From: Barnesiella sp. WM24
Lineage (GTDB): Bacteria; Bacteroidota; Bacteroidia; Bacteroidales; Muribaculaceae
Assembly: GCF_004570975.1 (NCBI RefSeq)
Contig: NZ_SPPC01000001.1
Span: forward strand, 248,001-312,000
Direction: 5' to 3'
Length of the DNA: 64,000 bases
Under the pieces are notes generated by a model. The model was not told the DNA's origin. It was given only the letters and a program-made list of their open reading frames with translations, and searched no databases. Below, one piece after another: positions 52,933-61,736 of the stretch; positions within the stretch are counted from its first letter, which is position 1, and each line of letters opens with the position of its first letter. Both the position numbers and the translations under genes were made by a program.

Positions 52933-53039
52933 TCGCCCACCTCTGTTAATTTATCACAAATCAAAGACACTATTTTGCAATTTAACACAATAACACAACA
53001 AAACAATTTATATTTGCAAAACCACGTAACAGTTATATG
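52932..53039 (+). repeat. Promoter/start-codon repeat, copy B (active position)
   Basis: Partner of 51595-51702. -7 box TATATTTG at 53009-53016, ATG of the gene at 53037. The left edge abuts the duplicated 3' end, giving the junction expected of a tandem duplication. Confidence 0.9.
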
Positions 53040-55049
53040 ATGACAACATCTCTTCTCAACGACAAAACAGGACAACGAATCTTAAAATATCTCAAACAAT
53101 TGCCTCTGGTTATAATTGTCGTGTTTTCACAAATAGCGGTCACAGCCTCAGCTGTGACCGCCGATACCATTTTCAGACGTATTGATCATCAACGTGAAAT
53201 CTTCCCTCAAGAAAAGGCATATCTGATGACCGACCGTGACAACTATCTCGGAGGAGACACAATATGGTTCAGGGCATTTATAATGGATGCTTCAACCCAT
53301 ATAGAGGTGAATGCGAGCAGATATGTCTATGTAGAGCTAATCAATCCTATGGGCATAACAGAGCAAAGGATAATGGCAAGAAATAACAATGGCACATATT
53401 CGGGCTACATAAAGCTTCCGGCAGATATATCAGACGGCAAATACGACCTTATAGCATATACCCGATTCATGCAGAGCCAATCACCGGACTTTTTTCCACG
53501 GAAGAAAGTAACTTTACTAAACATCAGGTCAATAAAAGATGAAATAGTCCATCGTTGGGATAGCCGAAACAGGCGTCTGTCATTATCATATTTAGACAAA
53601 ACGACAGGTAAACCTCGCCAATACAACGAGATGAATTTACGCTCCGACGGAGGCAAGGAGTTTTCATCATCAGGCAGCCCCGATGCAATCAACATAAAAA
53701 TCAAGCCGGAAGATCTTATAAACGGATGGATTCAAGTGAGATATGACGACTATCAAAAATTCATCCATCTCGACAATATGCATGAAACAGAAGAATATGA
53801 CCTTACGTTTTTCCCTGAGGGCGGCTACATAATAGACGGAGTTCCATGTCGCATAGCATTCAAAAGCATATCGGCTGACGGTATGTCACGCGATGCGGAA
53901 GGCAATATCGTTGATGAATCAGGCACAGAAGTAGCACAGTACAAATCGCAACACGCCGGCATGGGGTCATTAGTATTGACCCTCGATAAAGACAAGAAAT
54001 ATTACGCTATCGACAACGGCGGAAAAAAGGTGGAGCTTCCCCCTGCTACAAAACGGGCATCAGTGCTTCAAGTTCATAACCGCTTTGCTGACACGCTGAA
54101 AATCACGGTCGCAGGAGAGCGCACTAATGGCATGTCTCTTTTAATGCAACAGAGAGGAATACCGCTTACTTACACCCGGCTTGACGACATCGACACAATA
54201 AAGTTTGCCCGCGCTTCTTGTCCTCCGGGCATAATCCAGCTGACCCTCTTTGATGACAGCATGCACAAACTAAGCGAACGCCTAATATTCATAGCAGACC
54301 ACAATAATCATCAACCGGAAATTGTCCCCAACCGTATATCCTACAAAAACCGTGAACATGTAAAAATCTGCGGCATATTTGACAGCATAAGACCACCCAA
54401 AGGAAACTATGCCGTCAGCGTAACGGACCGTAATTCAACATTACATGATTCAAATGCCAACATAGTATATCACACATTACTGCAAAGTGACCTGAAGGGA
54501 CATATTGAAGATGTCGGATATTATTTTTCAAGCACTGTAGAGGCGGTAGAAGCGCTTGATGATCTATTGCTGACCCAAGGGTGGAAACGATACGACATCC
54601 CGGAGACAATCAAAGGGCACTATTCCAAGCCAAAAACACAAATCGAGACAGACATGGCTATAACGGGATATGTTCACAGCCTTTGGAAAAACAAAGCTGT
54701 CTCTGACGCGACTGTGAGCCTCATGTCACCAAATACCGGCTATGTCGCAATGACGGAGACAGATAATGATGGACGGTTTATTTTTGACGGATTTGAGCTG
54801 CCCGAAAATTCCCGTTTTCTAATTCAAGCCATAAACCATGACGGCAAAACAGAGCGAAATATAATTGTAGACCCGTCAGACTATCCTCACTTGCAATATA
54901 GGCAAGATTTTTCTTACGAAATTTGCAACAAAGTTTCCCCCATAGAGAAAATGCGCATTGAAAGCAATCCTGAGCTCAGTAGCATATTGTTATCAGAAGT
55001 GGTTGTGACCGGTCAAAAAAAAGCCCGAGTCAGGAACCACATGGTATGA
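53037..55049 (+). CDS. MG2/carboxypeptidase-like/plug-domain protein, N-terminal part before a frameshift
   Basis: 670 residues. Signal-type hydrophobic segment (about 20-42). An MG2-like macroglobulin domain (EKAYLMTDRDNYLGGDTIWF, near residue 60), further beta domains, a CarboxypepD_reg-like domain (about 535-620, AITGYVHSLWKNKAVSDATV) and the opening of a TonB-plug motif, LLSEVVVTGQKK. Then the frame ends in RVRNHMV and a stop. The natural continuation is in the +1 frame from base 55021. Removing one A from the A8 run at 55015-55022 would restore a 915-residue protein. Full-length relatives occur widely in Bacteroidetes envelopes; their role is unclear, perhaps assembly or transport with TonB. 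Confidence 0.78.
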   Translation: MMTTSLLNDKTGQRILKYLKQLPLVIIVVFSQIAVTASAVTADTIFRRIDHQREIFPQEKAYLMTDRDNYLGGDTIWFRAFIMDASTHIEVNASRYVYVELINPMGITEQRIMARNNNGTYSGYIKLPADISDGKYDLIAYTRFMQSQSPDFFPRKKVTLLNIRSIKDEIVHRWDSRNRRLSLSYLDKTTGKPRQYNEMNLRSDGGKEFSSSGSPDAINIKIKPEDLINGWIQVRYDDYQKFIHLDNMHETEEYDLTFFPEGGYIIDGVPCRIAFKSISADGMSRDAEGNIVDESGTEVAQYKSQHAGMGSLVLTLDKDKKYYAIDNGGKKVELPPATKRASVLQVHNRFADTLKITVAGERTNGMSLLMQQRGIPLTYTRLDDIDTIKFARASCPPGIIQLTLFDDSMHKLSERLIFIADHNNHQPEIVPNRISYKNREHVKICGIFDSIRPPKGNYAVSVTDRNSTLHDSNANIVYHTLLQSDLKGHIEDVGYYFSSTVEAVEALDDLLLTQGWKRYDIPETIKGHYSKPKTQIETDMAITGYVHSLWKNKAVSDATVSLMSPNTGYVAMTETDNDGRFIFDGFELPENSRFLIQAINHDGKTERNIIVDPSDYPHLQYRQDFSYEICNKVSPIEKMRIESNPELSSILLSEVVVTGQKKARVRNHMV

Positions 55050-55785
55050 CCTCATAACCGAGTCACGGCAATATGATACTGAAGACAAGGACTACACATA
55101 TATTTCGACCATAGAAGAAGCGCTCCGCAAAATCCACGGCATACAAGTAAGGAATGACGGTTCTATAATGTTTCGCGGAAAAACGGTAGCCGTCTATGTT
55201 GACGACATATATATAGATTTAGGTCATGTGTCTACAGGACCTCTCCCGCTATTCGAGGGAAAACCACCGACAAAGGGCAAAAAAATTTTCCGGAAGGGAA
55301 ATAAATCCACTCACTGGGTTATGGGTGACGGATTAGGAGTTTTGGGGTCGAACGACAATCAATTAAGGGCAATCGAAGATATATGTCCCTACAGTACCAT
55401 CAAGAAGATAACATTTCTTATCCCCGGCGAGGCTGTCGCTTTAGGTTTCAAAGCCGCTAACGGCGCCTTGATGATTCAAACAAAAAAAGATGCCGGGAAG
55501 CTACACGACACATGGGACAACGGTATCCGCGAAGCCCATGTCCCGGGATATCAAAAACCGGCAGAATTCTACTCCCCACGATATACACCTGACAGCCACA
55601 TCGATGGAAGCGATCTCAGAGCCGCAATATACTGGAATCCGAAGATTGAAATCGGGAATGACGGCAAATCGGAAATTGAATTTTACACTACCGATGCACA
55701 GTCAACCACTTATGACATCGTGATAGAGGGCATCACCGATACAGGAACACCTTTTTCTTCTCGCTCGACTCTCTCTATCGAATAA
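55021..55785 (+). pseudogene. Displaced 3' part of the MG2/plug gene
   Basis: Open frame from 55021: KPESGTTWYDLITESRQYD, then IEEALRKIHGIQVRNDGSIM and YVDDIYID, a plug-domain-like sequence that continues the upstream protein without gap. An internal ATG at 55168 could start a 205-residue fragment but cuts into the plug domain, so independent translation is unlikely. No barrel follows, as in full-length relatives. Confidence 0.78.
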
Positions 55786-55867
55786 TCAGGCTACATTTAA
55801 CCTCATGGCAACATTTCAAGCGGAAGAGTGTTAACATTATACAATTCACAGTTAAAAACATAATGTC

Positions 55868-56440
55868 ATGAGCGGAAAAAACAGTTTTTGGAGCTACCTG
55901 TTCGTATTAGTCGCAGGAATCGTGTTAATTTGTTTTCACACCCGGGTCAATATCCTTGCGTGGCTGATAATGTTTGTAGGCGCTATGTTTGCATTGCCCG
56001 GACTTATCGGAGTCATCACCGGCATAAGCCGCAGCAGCCGCAACAAGGGCGTCAACGCCTCGTCGATGATCTCTTCAATCGGCTCGCTTATCATCGGAGT
56101 AATCATGATCATATGGCCGGAACCGTTTGCGGGAGTGTTTGTCTACGTACTCGCCGCAGTGCTTCTCATTGTCGGTTTCTGCCAGATATGGGTGCTCGCG
56201 GTAGACTATAAGCCCTATTCGATGCCGCTGTGGCTTTATGTGCTTCCGGCGCTCATCTTCATCACCGGCATAGTCATGATATGCTCTCCCCTGCGCGAGA
56301 TAGAGTCGGCGTTCACCCTTATGGCAGGCATAGCGATGGTTGCCGCCGCGGCAAACGGACTGTTTATCTACCTCGCCGCCTACAACTCGGCACGACCGGT
56401 CAAGGAAGAGATAAAAGACACAGAAAAAATCGAGGGCTAA
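55868..56440 (+). CDS. HdeD/DUF308-like membrane protein
   Basis: 190 residues, six membrane helices in three hairpins (for example IVLICFHTRVNILAWLIMFVGAMF, in part; SLIIGVIMIIWPEPFAGVFV) with a polar Glu/Lys-rich C-terminal tail. The pattern of short repeats with W/P and I/G is that of HdeD (DUF308), an acid-stress membrane protein of unknown mechanism. It follows the broken gene by 82 bases. Confidence 0.78.
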   Translation: MSGKNSFWSYLFVLVAGIVLICFHTRVNILAWLIMFVGAMFALPGLIGVITGISRSSRNKGVNASSMISSIGSLIIGVIMIIWPEPFAGVFVYVLAAVLLIVGFCQIWVLAVDYKPYSMPLWLYVLPALIFITGIVMICSPLREIESAFTLMAGIAMVAAAANGLFIYLAAYNSARPVKEEIKDTEKIEG

Positions 56441-56451
56441 GCCCGTCTACG

Positions 56452-57090
56452 TCACCTGTCGAGATTGAAGCGACGGGTGACGTAGTCACATATCATCCCG
56501 GCGACTTCCTCGGCAGGAAGCGACGACGAGTCTATTGTCATGTGATAGGTCTTTGCATCGCCCCAAGTCTTGTCGGAGTAGAAGTTATAATAACCTGCTC
56601 GCAACTTATTGGTCTTTTCGGCAAGCGACCTTGCCTGCTCGGGCGTGGTCTTGTCGCCTCGGCGCATGATGCGCTTCACACACTCCTCAATCGGCGCATG
56701 TATAAATATGTTGGCACATCGCGGATGGTCACGCAGCACATAGTCGGCGCTGCGCCCTACTATGACACATGAATGTTTTTCAGCCACCGAATGGATAAAA
56801 TCGCTCTGCGCACGGTAAAGAGTGTCATCACTGATTGACGAGGATCCGGCATATAATGTATAAGGATTATACCCCATCGTAAAAGAAAACAGCCCGCTGA
56901 AAAATCTCGGCATCTTCTCGTCAGACTTCTCAAAAAACTCAGGGCTTACACCTGCATTTTTTGCAGCCTCACAAAGTAGCTCCTTGTCATAATAAGCTAT
57001 GCCGAGCTTCTCTGCTACAAGCTTCCCAATCTCCCTGCCGCCGCTTCCAAACTGGCGACCTATCGTGATTACATAATTCTTTTTATCCAT
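56452..57090 (-). CDS. Cytidylate-kinase-like protein
   Basis: 212 residues. P-loop GRQFGSGGREIGKLVAEKLG (residues 12-31) and an Arg-rich lid (IMRRGDKTTPEQARSLAEKT) as in the cytidylate-kinase-2 family. These small kinases differ from the housekeeping Cmk, and their substrate is often unproven. Divergent from the 57172 gene with paired promoter boxes. Its last codons overlap an inverted repeat (56447-56461 with 56471-56485) that may act as a terminator for the convergent HdeD gene. Confidence 0.84.
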   Translation of the reverse strand: MDKKNYVITIGRQFGSGGREIGKLVAEKLGIAYYDKELLCEAAKNAGVSPEFFEKSDEKMPRFFSGLFSFTMGYNPYTLYAGSSSISDDTLYRAQSDFIHSVAEKHSCVIVGRSADYVLRDHPRCANIFIHAPIEECVKRIMRRGDKTTPEQARSLAEKTNKLRAGYYNFYSDKTWGDAKTYHMTIDSSSLPAEEVAGMICDYVTRRFNLDR

Positions 57091-57110
57091 AATATCGGGT
57101 TTAAGTCATA

Positions 57111-57118
57111 CAAATATA
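57111..57118 (-). promoter_or_regulatory. -7 box TATATTTG for the cytidylate-kinase-like gene
   Basis: Minus-strand TATATTTG, 20 bases upstream of the start at 57090; 21 bases from the divergent box at 57140. Confidence 0.6.
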
Positions 57119-57139
57119 AGTGTTTTTACCGAAATTTAT

Positions 57140-57147
57140 TATCTTTG
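57140..57147 (+). promoter_or_regulatory. -7 box TATCTTTG for the 57172 operon
   Basis: TATCTTTG with transcription start expected about 57153, 24 bases before ATG 57172. It rules out the TTG at 57145 as start codon. Confidence 0.65.
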
Positions 57148-57171
57148 CGCAATAACTTTACAATTAGTATC

Positions 57172-57543
57172 ATGAACGAGGATATTAAAAAGGAACTTGG
57201 CAAAGACCCCGACGGGCTTTTAACCTACGAGTATATCGCCAATCATATTGATTCAATCGACCCTGTCATTGACGACCTTGTCGACAATATGATAACCGTT
57301 GACCTGTCCGGTCAGTTCACAGTCAGCGCAGCCCGCTATCTTCACGCCATAGACAGCGGCAAATATGCCGGCGCCATATCAAGGCTCATCGCAGCTGCAA
57401 TAGAAAAAGACCGCGAACACAGATATATCGGTGACCTCCTGTCGCTCTGGGGCGACGACTATGCCGACAACGTGGCGGCTTTAAGCGCCTCCGACGACAA
57501 TTTCCGACGCATATACAAGCGCCTGTATCCTACCGGAATGTGA
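57172..57543 (+). CDS. Conserved hypothetical protein
   Basis: 123 residues from ATG 57172, acidic, helical, no signal or membrane segment (MNEDIKKELGKDPDGLLTYE ... RRIYKRLYPTGM). The motif TVSAARYLHAIDSGKYAGAI may form a helix-turn-helix-like pair, but I recognise no family. Closely followed by the cyclophilin gene. Confidence 0.7.
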   Translation: MNEDIKKELGKDPDGLLTYEYIANHIDSIDPVIDDLVDNMITVDLSGQFTVSAARYLHAIDSGKYAGAISRLIAAAIEKDREHRYIGDLLSLWGDDYADNVAALSASDDNFRRIYKRLYPTGM

Positions 57544-57557
57544 ACCCTGTAATAATT

Positions 57558-58436
57558 ATGTTAAGACTACGAACTATCGGACTGTTGGCTGCGTTAAGCC
57601 TCTGGAGCACGTCATGTTCACAGACGCGCCAATCATCAATAGAAACTAACAACCTAAACACAACGGAAAACATGACTCAGACTGACAAAAATGACATCAT
57701 TGTCAACATCTCCACAACCATGGGCGACATAAAGGTGCTCCTTTACGGCGACACCCCGAAACACCGCGACAACTTCATAAAGCTTGTCAATGACGGATTT
57801 TATGACGGTACACTATTTCACCGCGTCATCAATGAGTTCATGATACAGGCGGGCGACCCCGAGTCAAAAGGAGCTCCGGCCGTGAAGCGTCTCGGCACCG
57901 GCGGCCCAGGCTACAACATCGAGGCGGAGATTGTATATCCTGAACATTTCCACAAGCGTGGCGCTCTTGCAGCCGCACGCCAAGGCGACAATGTCAACCC
58001 GGAGCGCAAATCATCAGGATCACAGTTCTACATCGTAACCGGAAAGGCTTATTCCGAGCAACAGCTCATGCAGATGGAGAAGCAGATGCAGATGATGAAA
58101 CAGCAGGAAATCTTCAACCGTCTCGCCTCGGAAAGGCGCGACACCATAATGCAGCTCCGCCGCAACAACGACCACGCCGGCATACAGAAACTTCAGGAAG
58201 AGCTTATAGCTCTCACCGAGACAGAAGCCTCAAAAAATCCGGTAAAATTTACCGACGAGCAGAAAAAAGCCTATACCACTGTCGGCGGCACTCCGCATCT
58301 TGACAACCAGTACACTGTGTTTGGCGAAGTGCTTGACGGACTTGACGTTGTGGAAAGAATCGAAAAGGTCACCACTTTGCCCGGCGACCGTCCTAAAGAC
58401 GACGTAAAGATATTAAACATCACAATCGAGAAATGA
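57558..58436 (+). CDS. Peptidyl-prolyl isomerase lipoprotein, cyclophilin type
   Basis: 292 residues from ATG 57558, giving a lipoprotein signal (LSLWSTSC). An upstream GTG at 57540 is possible. Cyclophilin core: TTMGDIKVLLYGD, GTLFHRVINEFMIQAGDP, and VFGEVLDGLDVVERI. A Met/Gln-rich helical insert (about 165-235) interrupts the domain between the SGSQFYIV strand and the last part, as in other Bacteroidetes cyclophilins. Periplasmic folding catalyst. Its stop overlaps the next start (ATGA). Confidence 0.88.
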   Translation: MLRLRTIGLLAALSLWSTSCSQTRQSSIETNNLNTTENMTQTDKNDIIVNISTTMGDIKVLLYGDTPKHRDNFIKLVNDGFYDGTLFHRVINEFMIQAGDPESKGAPAVKRLGTGGPGYNIEAEIVYPEHFHKRGALAAARQGDNVNPERKSSGSQFYIVTGKAYSEQQLMQMEKQMQMMKQQEIFNRLASERRDTIMQLRRNNDHAGIQKLQEELIALTETEASKNPVKFTDEQKKAYTTVGGTPHLDNQYTVFGEVLDGLDVVERIEKVTTLPGDRPKDDVKILNITIEK

Positions 58437-59665
58437 TCGAGATAAACCGCTTCACGCTTCCCAACGGGTTGCGCATAGTGCATAATCAGGATAGTGCCAC
58501 TGCAATGGTGGCACTAAACATATTATATAATGTAGGCAGCCGTGACGAGAATCCGGAATCGACAGGAATGGCCCACCTCTTCGAGCACCTGATGTTTGGA
58601 GGGTCACGGAATATCCCTGAATTTGACAAGGCTCTTGAAGAAGCCGGAGGCACCAACAACGCCTGGACCAACTGCGACTTCACCAACTTCTACGACATCG
58701 TGCCAGCCCACAACGTAGAGACCGCATTCTGGCTTGAAAGCGACCGCATGAACGAACTGGCATTCAGCGAGCGTTCACTGGAGGTGCAACGCCATGTCGT
58801 GTGTGAGGAGTTCAAGCAGGTATGCCTCAACCAGCCTTACGGCGACCTGTTTCACCACCTGTACGCGCTTGCCTACAAAGTCCACCCCTACCGCTTTCCC
58901 GTCATCGGCAAAGAGCTGTCTCACATAGAGCAGGTCACCATTGATGACGTAAAAGCATTTTTCTATCGCCACTATGCCCCAAACAACGCGGTGCTCGCCG
59001 TAACCGGCAACATTACATTTGAAGAGACATGCCGCCTCGCAGAAAAATGGTTTGGCGGCATCCCGTCACGCGACATCCCCCCTCACACATATGCCCGGGA
59101 GCCTCTCCAGCAAAGTCCGCGACGCGACACAATGACAGGAAGAGTGCCGCAGACGGTAATCTACAAGGCATACCACATGCCCGGATACGCCGATGTGTCA
59201 TATCCGGCATGTGACGTGATAACCGACCTGTTGTCGGCGGGACAGTCATCGAGATTTTACAGAAACCTGCTTATGGGGACCGACATGTTCACACGCGTCG
59301 ACGCGTCAATCACCGGCACGGAAGACCCCGGACTAATGCTGCTGAGCGCCCACCTCCGCGAAGGGACCGACCCCGAGAAAGCAGAAGAAGCCCTGACCCG
59401 TGAGGCTCTATCCCTGATTTCAGAACCGCCTGCCGACTACGAGCTACAGCGGGCGTTAAACCGGTTTGAGTCCAACCATACATTTGGCTGCATGAACTAT
59501 GTAAACCTCGCCTCGGTAATAGCCCAGGGCGAAATGCGCGGACAAGACATCAACAACATCGTGCCGAGACAGCGCACCGTGACACCTGAAATAATACATG
59601 ACACGGCTGCAACCATCCTTGTTCCGGAGAACTCGTCCACCCTCTTATACACCCCTGTAAATTGA
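58433..59665 (+). CDS. M16-family zinc peptidase
   Basis: 410 residues. Zinc motif HLFEHLMFGG (His-x-x-Glu-His form, residue about 45-54) and the downstream Glu in the helix after it (about residue 125, RHVVCEEFKQ). Two M16 halves, so a half-size protein as in processing-peptidase/PqqL types that act as dimers. No signal peptide, so cytoplasmic, though a periplasmic partner lies upstream. Four-base overlap with the cyclophilin gene. Confidence 0.88.
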   Translation: MIEINRFTLPNGLRIVHNQDSATAMVALNILYNVGSRDENPESTGMAHLFEHLMFGGSRNIPEFDKALEEAGGTNNAWTNCDFTNFYDIVPAHNVETAFWLESDRMNELAFSERSLEVQRHVVCEEFKQVCLNQPYGDLFHHLYALAYKVHPYRFPVIGKELSHIEQVTIDDVKAFFYRHYAPNNAVLAVTGNITFEETCRLAEKWFGGIPSRDIPPHTYAREPLQQSPRRDTMTGRVPQTVIYKAYHMPGYADVSYPACDVITDLLSAGQSSRFYRNLLMGTDMFTRVDASITGTEDPGLMLLSAHLREGTDPEKAEEALTREALSLISEPPADYELQRALNRFESNHTFGCMNYVNLASVIAQGEMRGQDINNIVPRQRTVTPEIIHDTAATILVPENSSTLLYTPVN

Positions 59666-59715
59666 CATTTTTAATTTTTTTCACCATAAATGTCATCAAT
59701 TTTCAAAATTATACC

Positions 59716-59723
59716 TATATTTG
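59716..59723 (+). promoter_or_regulatory. -7 box TATATTTG for the DUF349 gene
   Basis: TATATTTG, 68 bases upstream of ATG 59792. Confidence 0.55.
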
Positions 59724-59791
59724 AAACCTGATAATATTACGGCGGCAGCTTCCATTGCCGCAAGAAAGTTATAAAACAATACAATACGACT

Positions 59792-61633
59792 ATGGAATTG
59801 CGTGAACAATCCCAGCCGGCAGAAAACGCCGCCGCGGATTTAACCTTGAACGAAGAAGCCATGATGGCTCCTGAAACAATTGAAGAGAATGTAGAAGTTG
59901 AGACAGCCGGTGAAGCGACTCCCGACCATTGCCGAGCCATGACTAAGGACGACATAATCGCGACGCTGGAAGCTATCAGCGAAAAAGACGGTGCCGACAT
60001 TTCTCGTGAGGAAGTGTCATCACTACGTCAGCATTTCCACGCAATCCGAAAAAGCGAGCTCGCGGCAGAAAAGCAGGCGTTTGTCGACAATGGTAATGAC
60101 GAAGCAGCGTTTACCCCCGCTCCCGACCCGCTGGAAGAGCGTTTCCATCAGCTCACCGAAACCATAAAGGAGAAAAAGGCTCTCTATGTAGCGGCTGTCG
60201 AAGCTGAACGCAAGGCCAACCTTGACAAAAAGCTCGCCATAATAGACGAACTCGGAAAAATGGCGGAAGACACTGACAATGTCAACAAGCTTTTCCCCCG
60301 TTTCCGCGAATTGACCCAGGAGTTCAAGACAGTAGGAGAAGTGCCCCCGACCGACACGACCGACCTTTACAGGAATTATTCCGCCGCAGTAGAGCGCTTC
60401 TACGACCAGTTGAAAATCAACAAGGACCTGCGCGACTATGACTTCAAGAAAAATCTGGAGCAAAAGCAACTGCTTATTGCAGAGGCCGAAAAGCTCGCAG
60501 CCGAAGAGGATGTAATCACAGCTTTCCGCCGCCTTCAGGAATTACACGACAAGTGGCGCGAGATAGGCCCCGTGGCCAAAGAGATACGCGAAGAAATCTG
60601 GAACAAGTTCAAAGACGCCTCGGCGACAGTCAACAAGCGTTACCAGACATTCTTTGAAGAGCGCAAGGCTCGCGAACGCGAAAATGAAGAAAAGAAGACG
60701 GCTATCTGCGAGCGCGTGGAAGCTCTTGACTTTGACAACGTCAAGAGCTACGCTGCATGGGATCAGCTGACCAAGGAGATACTTGCCGCCCAGGAAGACT
60801 GGAAGAAACTCGGTTTCGCATCAAAAAAAGTCAACAATTCGCTTTTCGCCCGTTTCCGCGAGACATGTGACACATTCTTCGCCAAAAAGGCGGAATACTT
60901 CAAGACTATGCGCGACACCCACGCCGCCAACCTTGAAAAGAAGACATCACTCTGCGAGCGTGCTGAAGAACTTAAAGAAAGCACTGACTGGAAAAAGACA
61001 GCCGACAAGCTTGTAGAGCTACAAAAAGAGTGGAAGACCATCGGCCCCGTTGAGAAAAAACACAGTGACGCTGTGTGGCAACGTTTCCAGACAGCGTGTG
61101 ACTATTTCTTTGACCGCAGGAAAAAAGCCACTTCCGGCGCTCGCAAGGCAGAACAGTCCAACCTCCGTCAGAAACAAGAGATTATAAACGAGCTTAAAGC
61201 CATCTCCGACGAGACATCCCGCGACGAGGCGATAAAGACCGTAAAGGAGCTAATGGCAAAATGGCAGCAGATAGGTCATGTCCCGTTTAAAGACAAAGAC
61301 AAGGTATATGACGCATACCGCGCGGCTGTCAATGACCTGTACAATCGTTTTGACATGAAAGAGTCAAAGGCGGCAATGGCAAACTTCGCCGACACCATCA
61401 ATGAAATCTCCGGCGACGAGAATAAATTGTATCGCGAACGCGAACGCCTTGTGCGCGTATTTGAGCAAAAACGCAACGAATTGAAGACTTACGAAAATAA
61501 TCTGGGCTTTTTCAGCGTTAAGTCTAAAAGCGGAAACTCGCTTCTGAAAGACATGGAGCGAAAGATGCAGCGCATAAAAGACGACATCGCGACTCTTGAA
61601 GAAAAAATCAAGATGATTGACAGCAAGCTATAA
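59792..61633 (+). CDS. DUF349-repeat protein
   Basis: 613 residues, almost all charged helices. Four or five DUF349 repeats (each about 70 residues with W-x-x-IG-PV at the core: WREIGPVAKEIREEIWNKF, WKTIGPVEKKHSDAVWQRF, WQQIGHVPFKDKDKVYDAY). N-terminal 100 residues acidic and low complexity. Function unknown; widespread in Bacteroidetes. Monocistronic: own promoter and a strong terminator after it. Confidence 0.86.
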   Translation: MELREQSQPAENAAADLTLNEEAMMAPETIEENVEVETAGEATPDHCRAMTKDDIIATLEAISEKDGADISREEVSSLRQHFHAIRKSELAAEKQAFVDNGNDEAAFTPAPDPLEERFHQLTETIKEKKALYVAAVEAERKANLDKKLAIIDELGKMAEDTDNVNKLFPRFRELTQEFKTVGEVPPTDTTDLYRNYSAAVERFYDQLKINKDLRDYDFKKNLEQKQLLIAEAEKLAAEEDVITAFRRLQELHDKWREIGPVAKEIREEIWNKFKDASATVNKRYQTFFEERKARERENEEKKTAICERVEALDFDNVKSYAAWDQLTKEILAAQEDWKKLGFASKKVNNSLFARFRETCDTFFAKKAEYFKTMRDTHAANLEKKTSLCERAEELKESTDWKKTADKLVELQKEWKTIGPVEKKHSDAVWQRFQTACDYFFDRRKKATSGARKAEQSNLRQKQEIINELKAISDETSRDEAIKTVKELMAKWQQIGHVPFKDKDKVYDAYRAAVNDLYNRFDMKESKAAMANFADTINEISGDENKLYRERERLVRVFEQKRNELKTYENNLGFFSVKSKSGNSLLKDMERKMQRIKDDIATLEEKIKMIDSKL

Positions 61634-61655
61634 CTGTCGGTCAACGACATAGCAT

Positions 61656-61696
61656 AAAAGAGCGCCTCCGCGATGGACAGGAGTGCGCTCTTTTAA
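61656..61696 (+). terminator. Rho-independent terminator after DUF349 gene
   Basis: AAAAGAGCGC-CTCC pairs with GGAG-GCGCTCTTTT (one bulge), ending in TTTTAATTAA. Confidence 0.8.
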
Positions 61697-61736
61697 TTAA
61701 GAAAAGACCAATCATGTAATTACGATATACGGCAAA

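Noticed and set aside
57145-57171. TTG start for the hypothetical protein
   Set aside because: The TTG is part of the TATCTTTG promoter box; ATG 57172 follows at normal distance.
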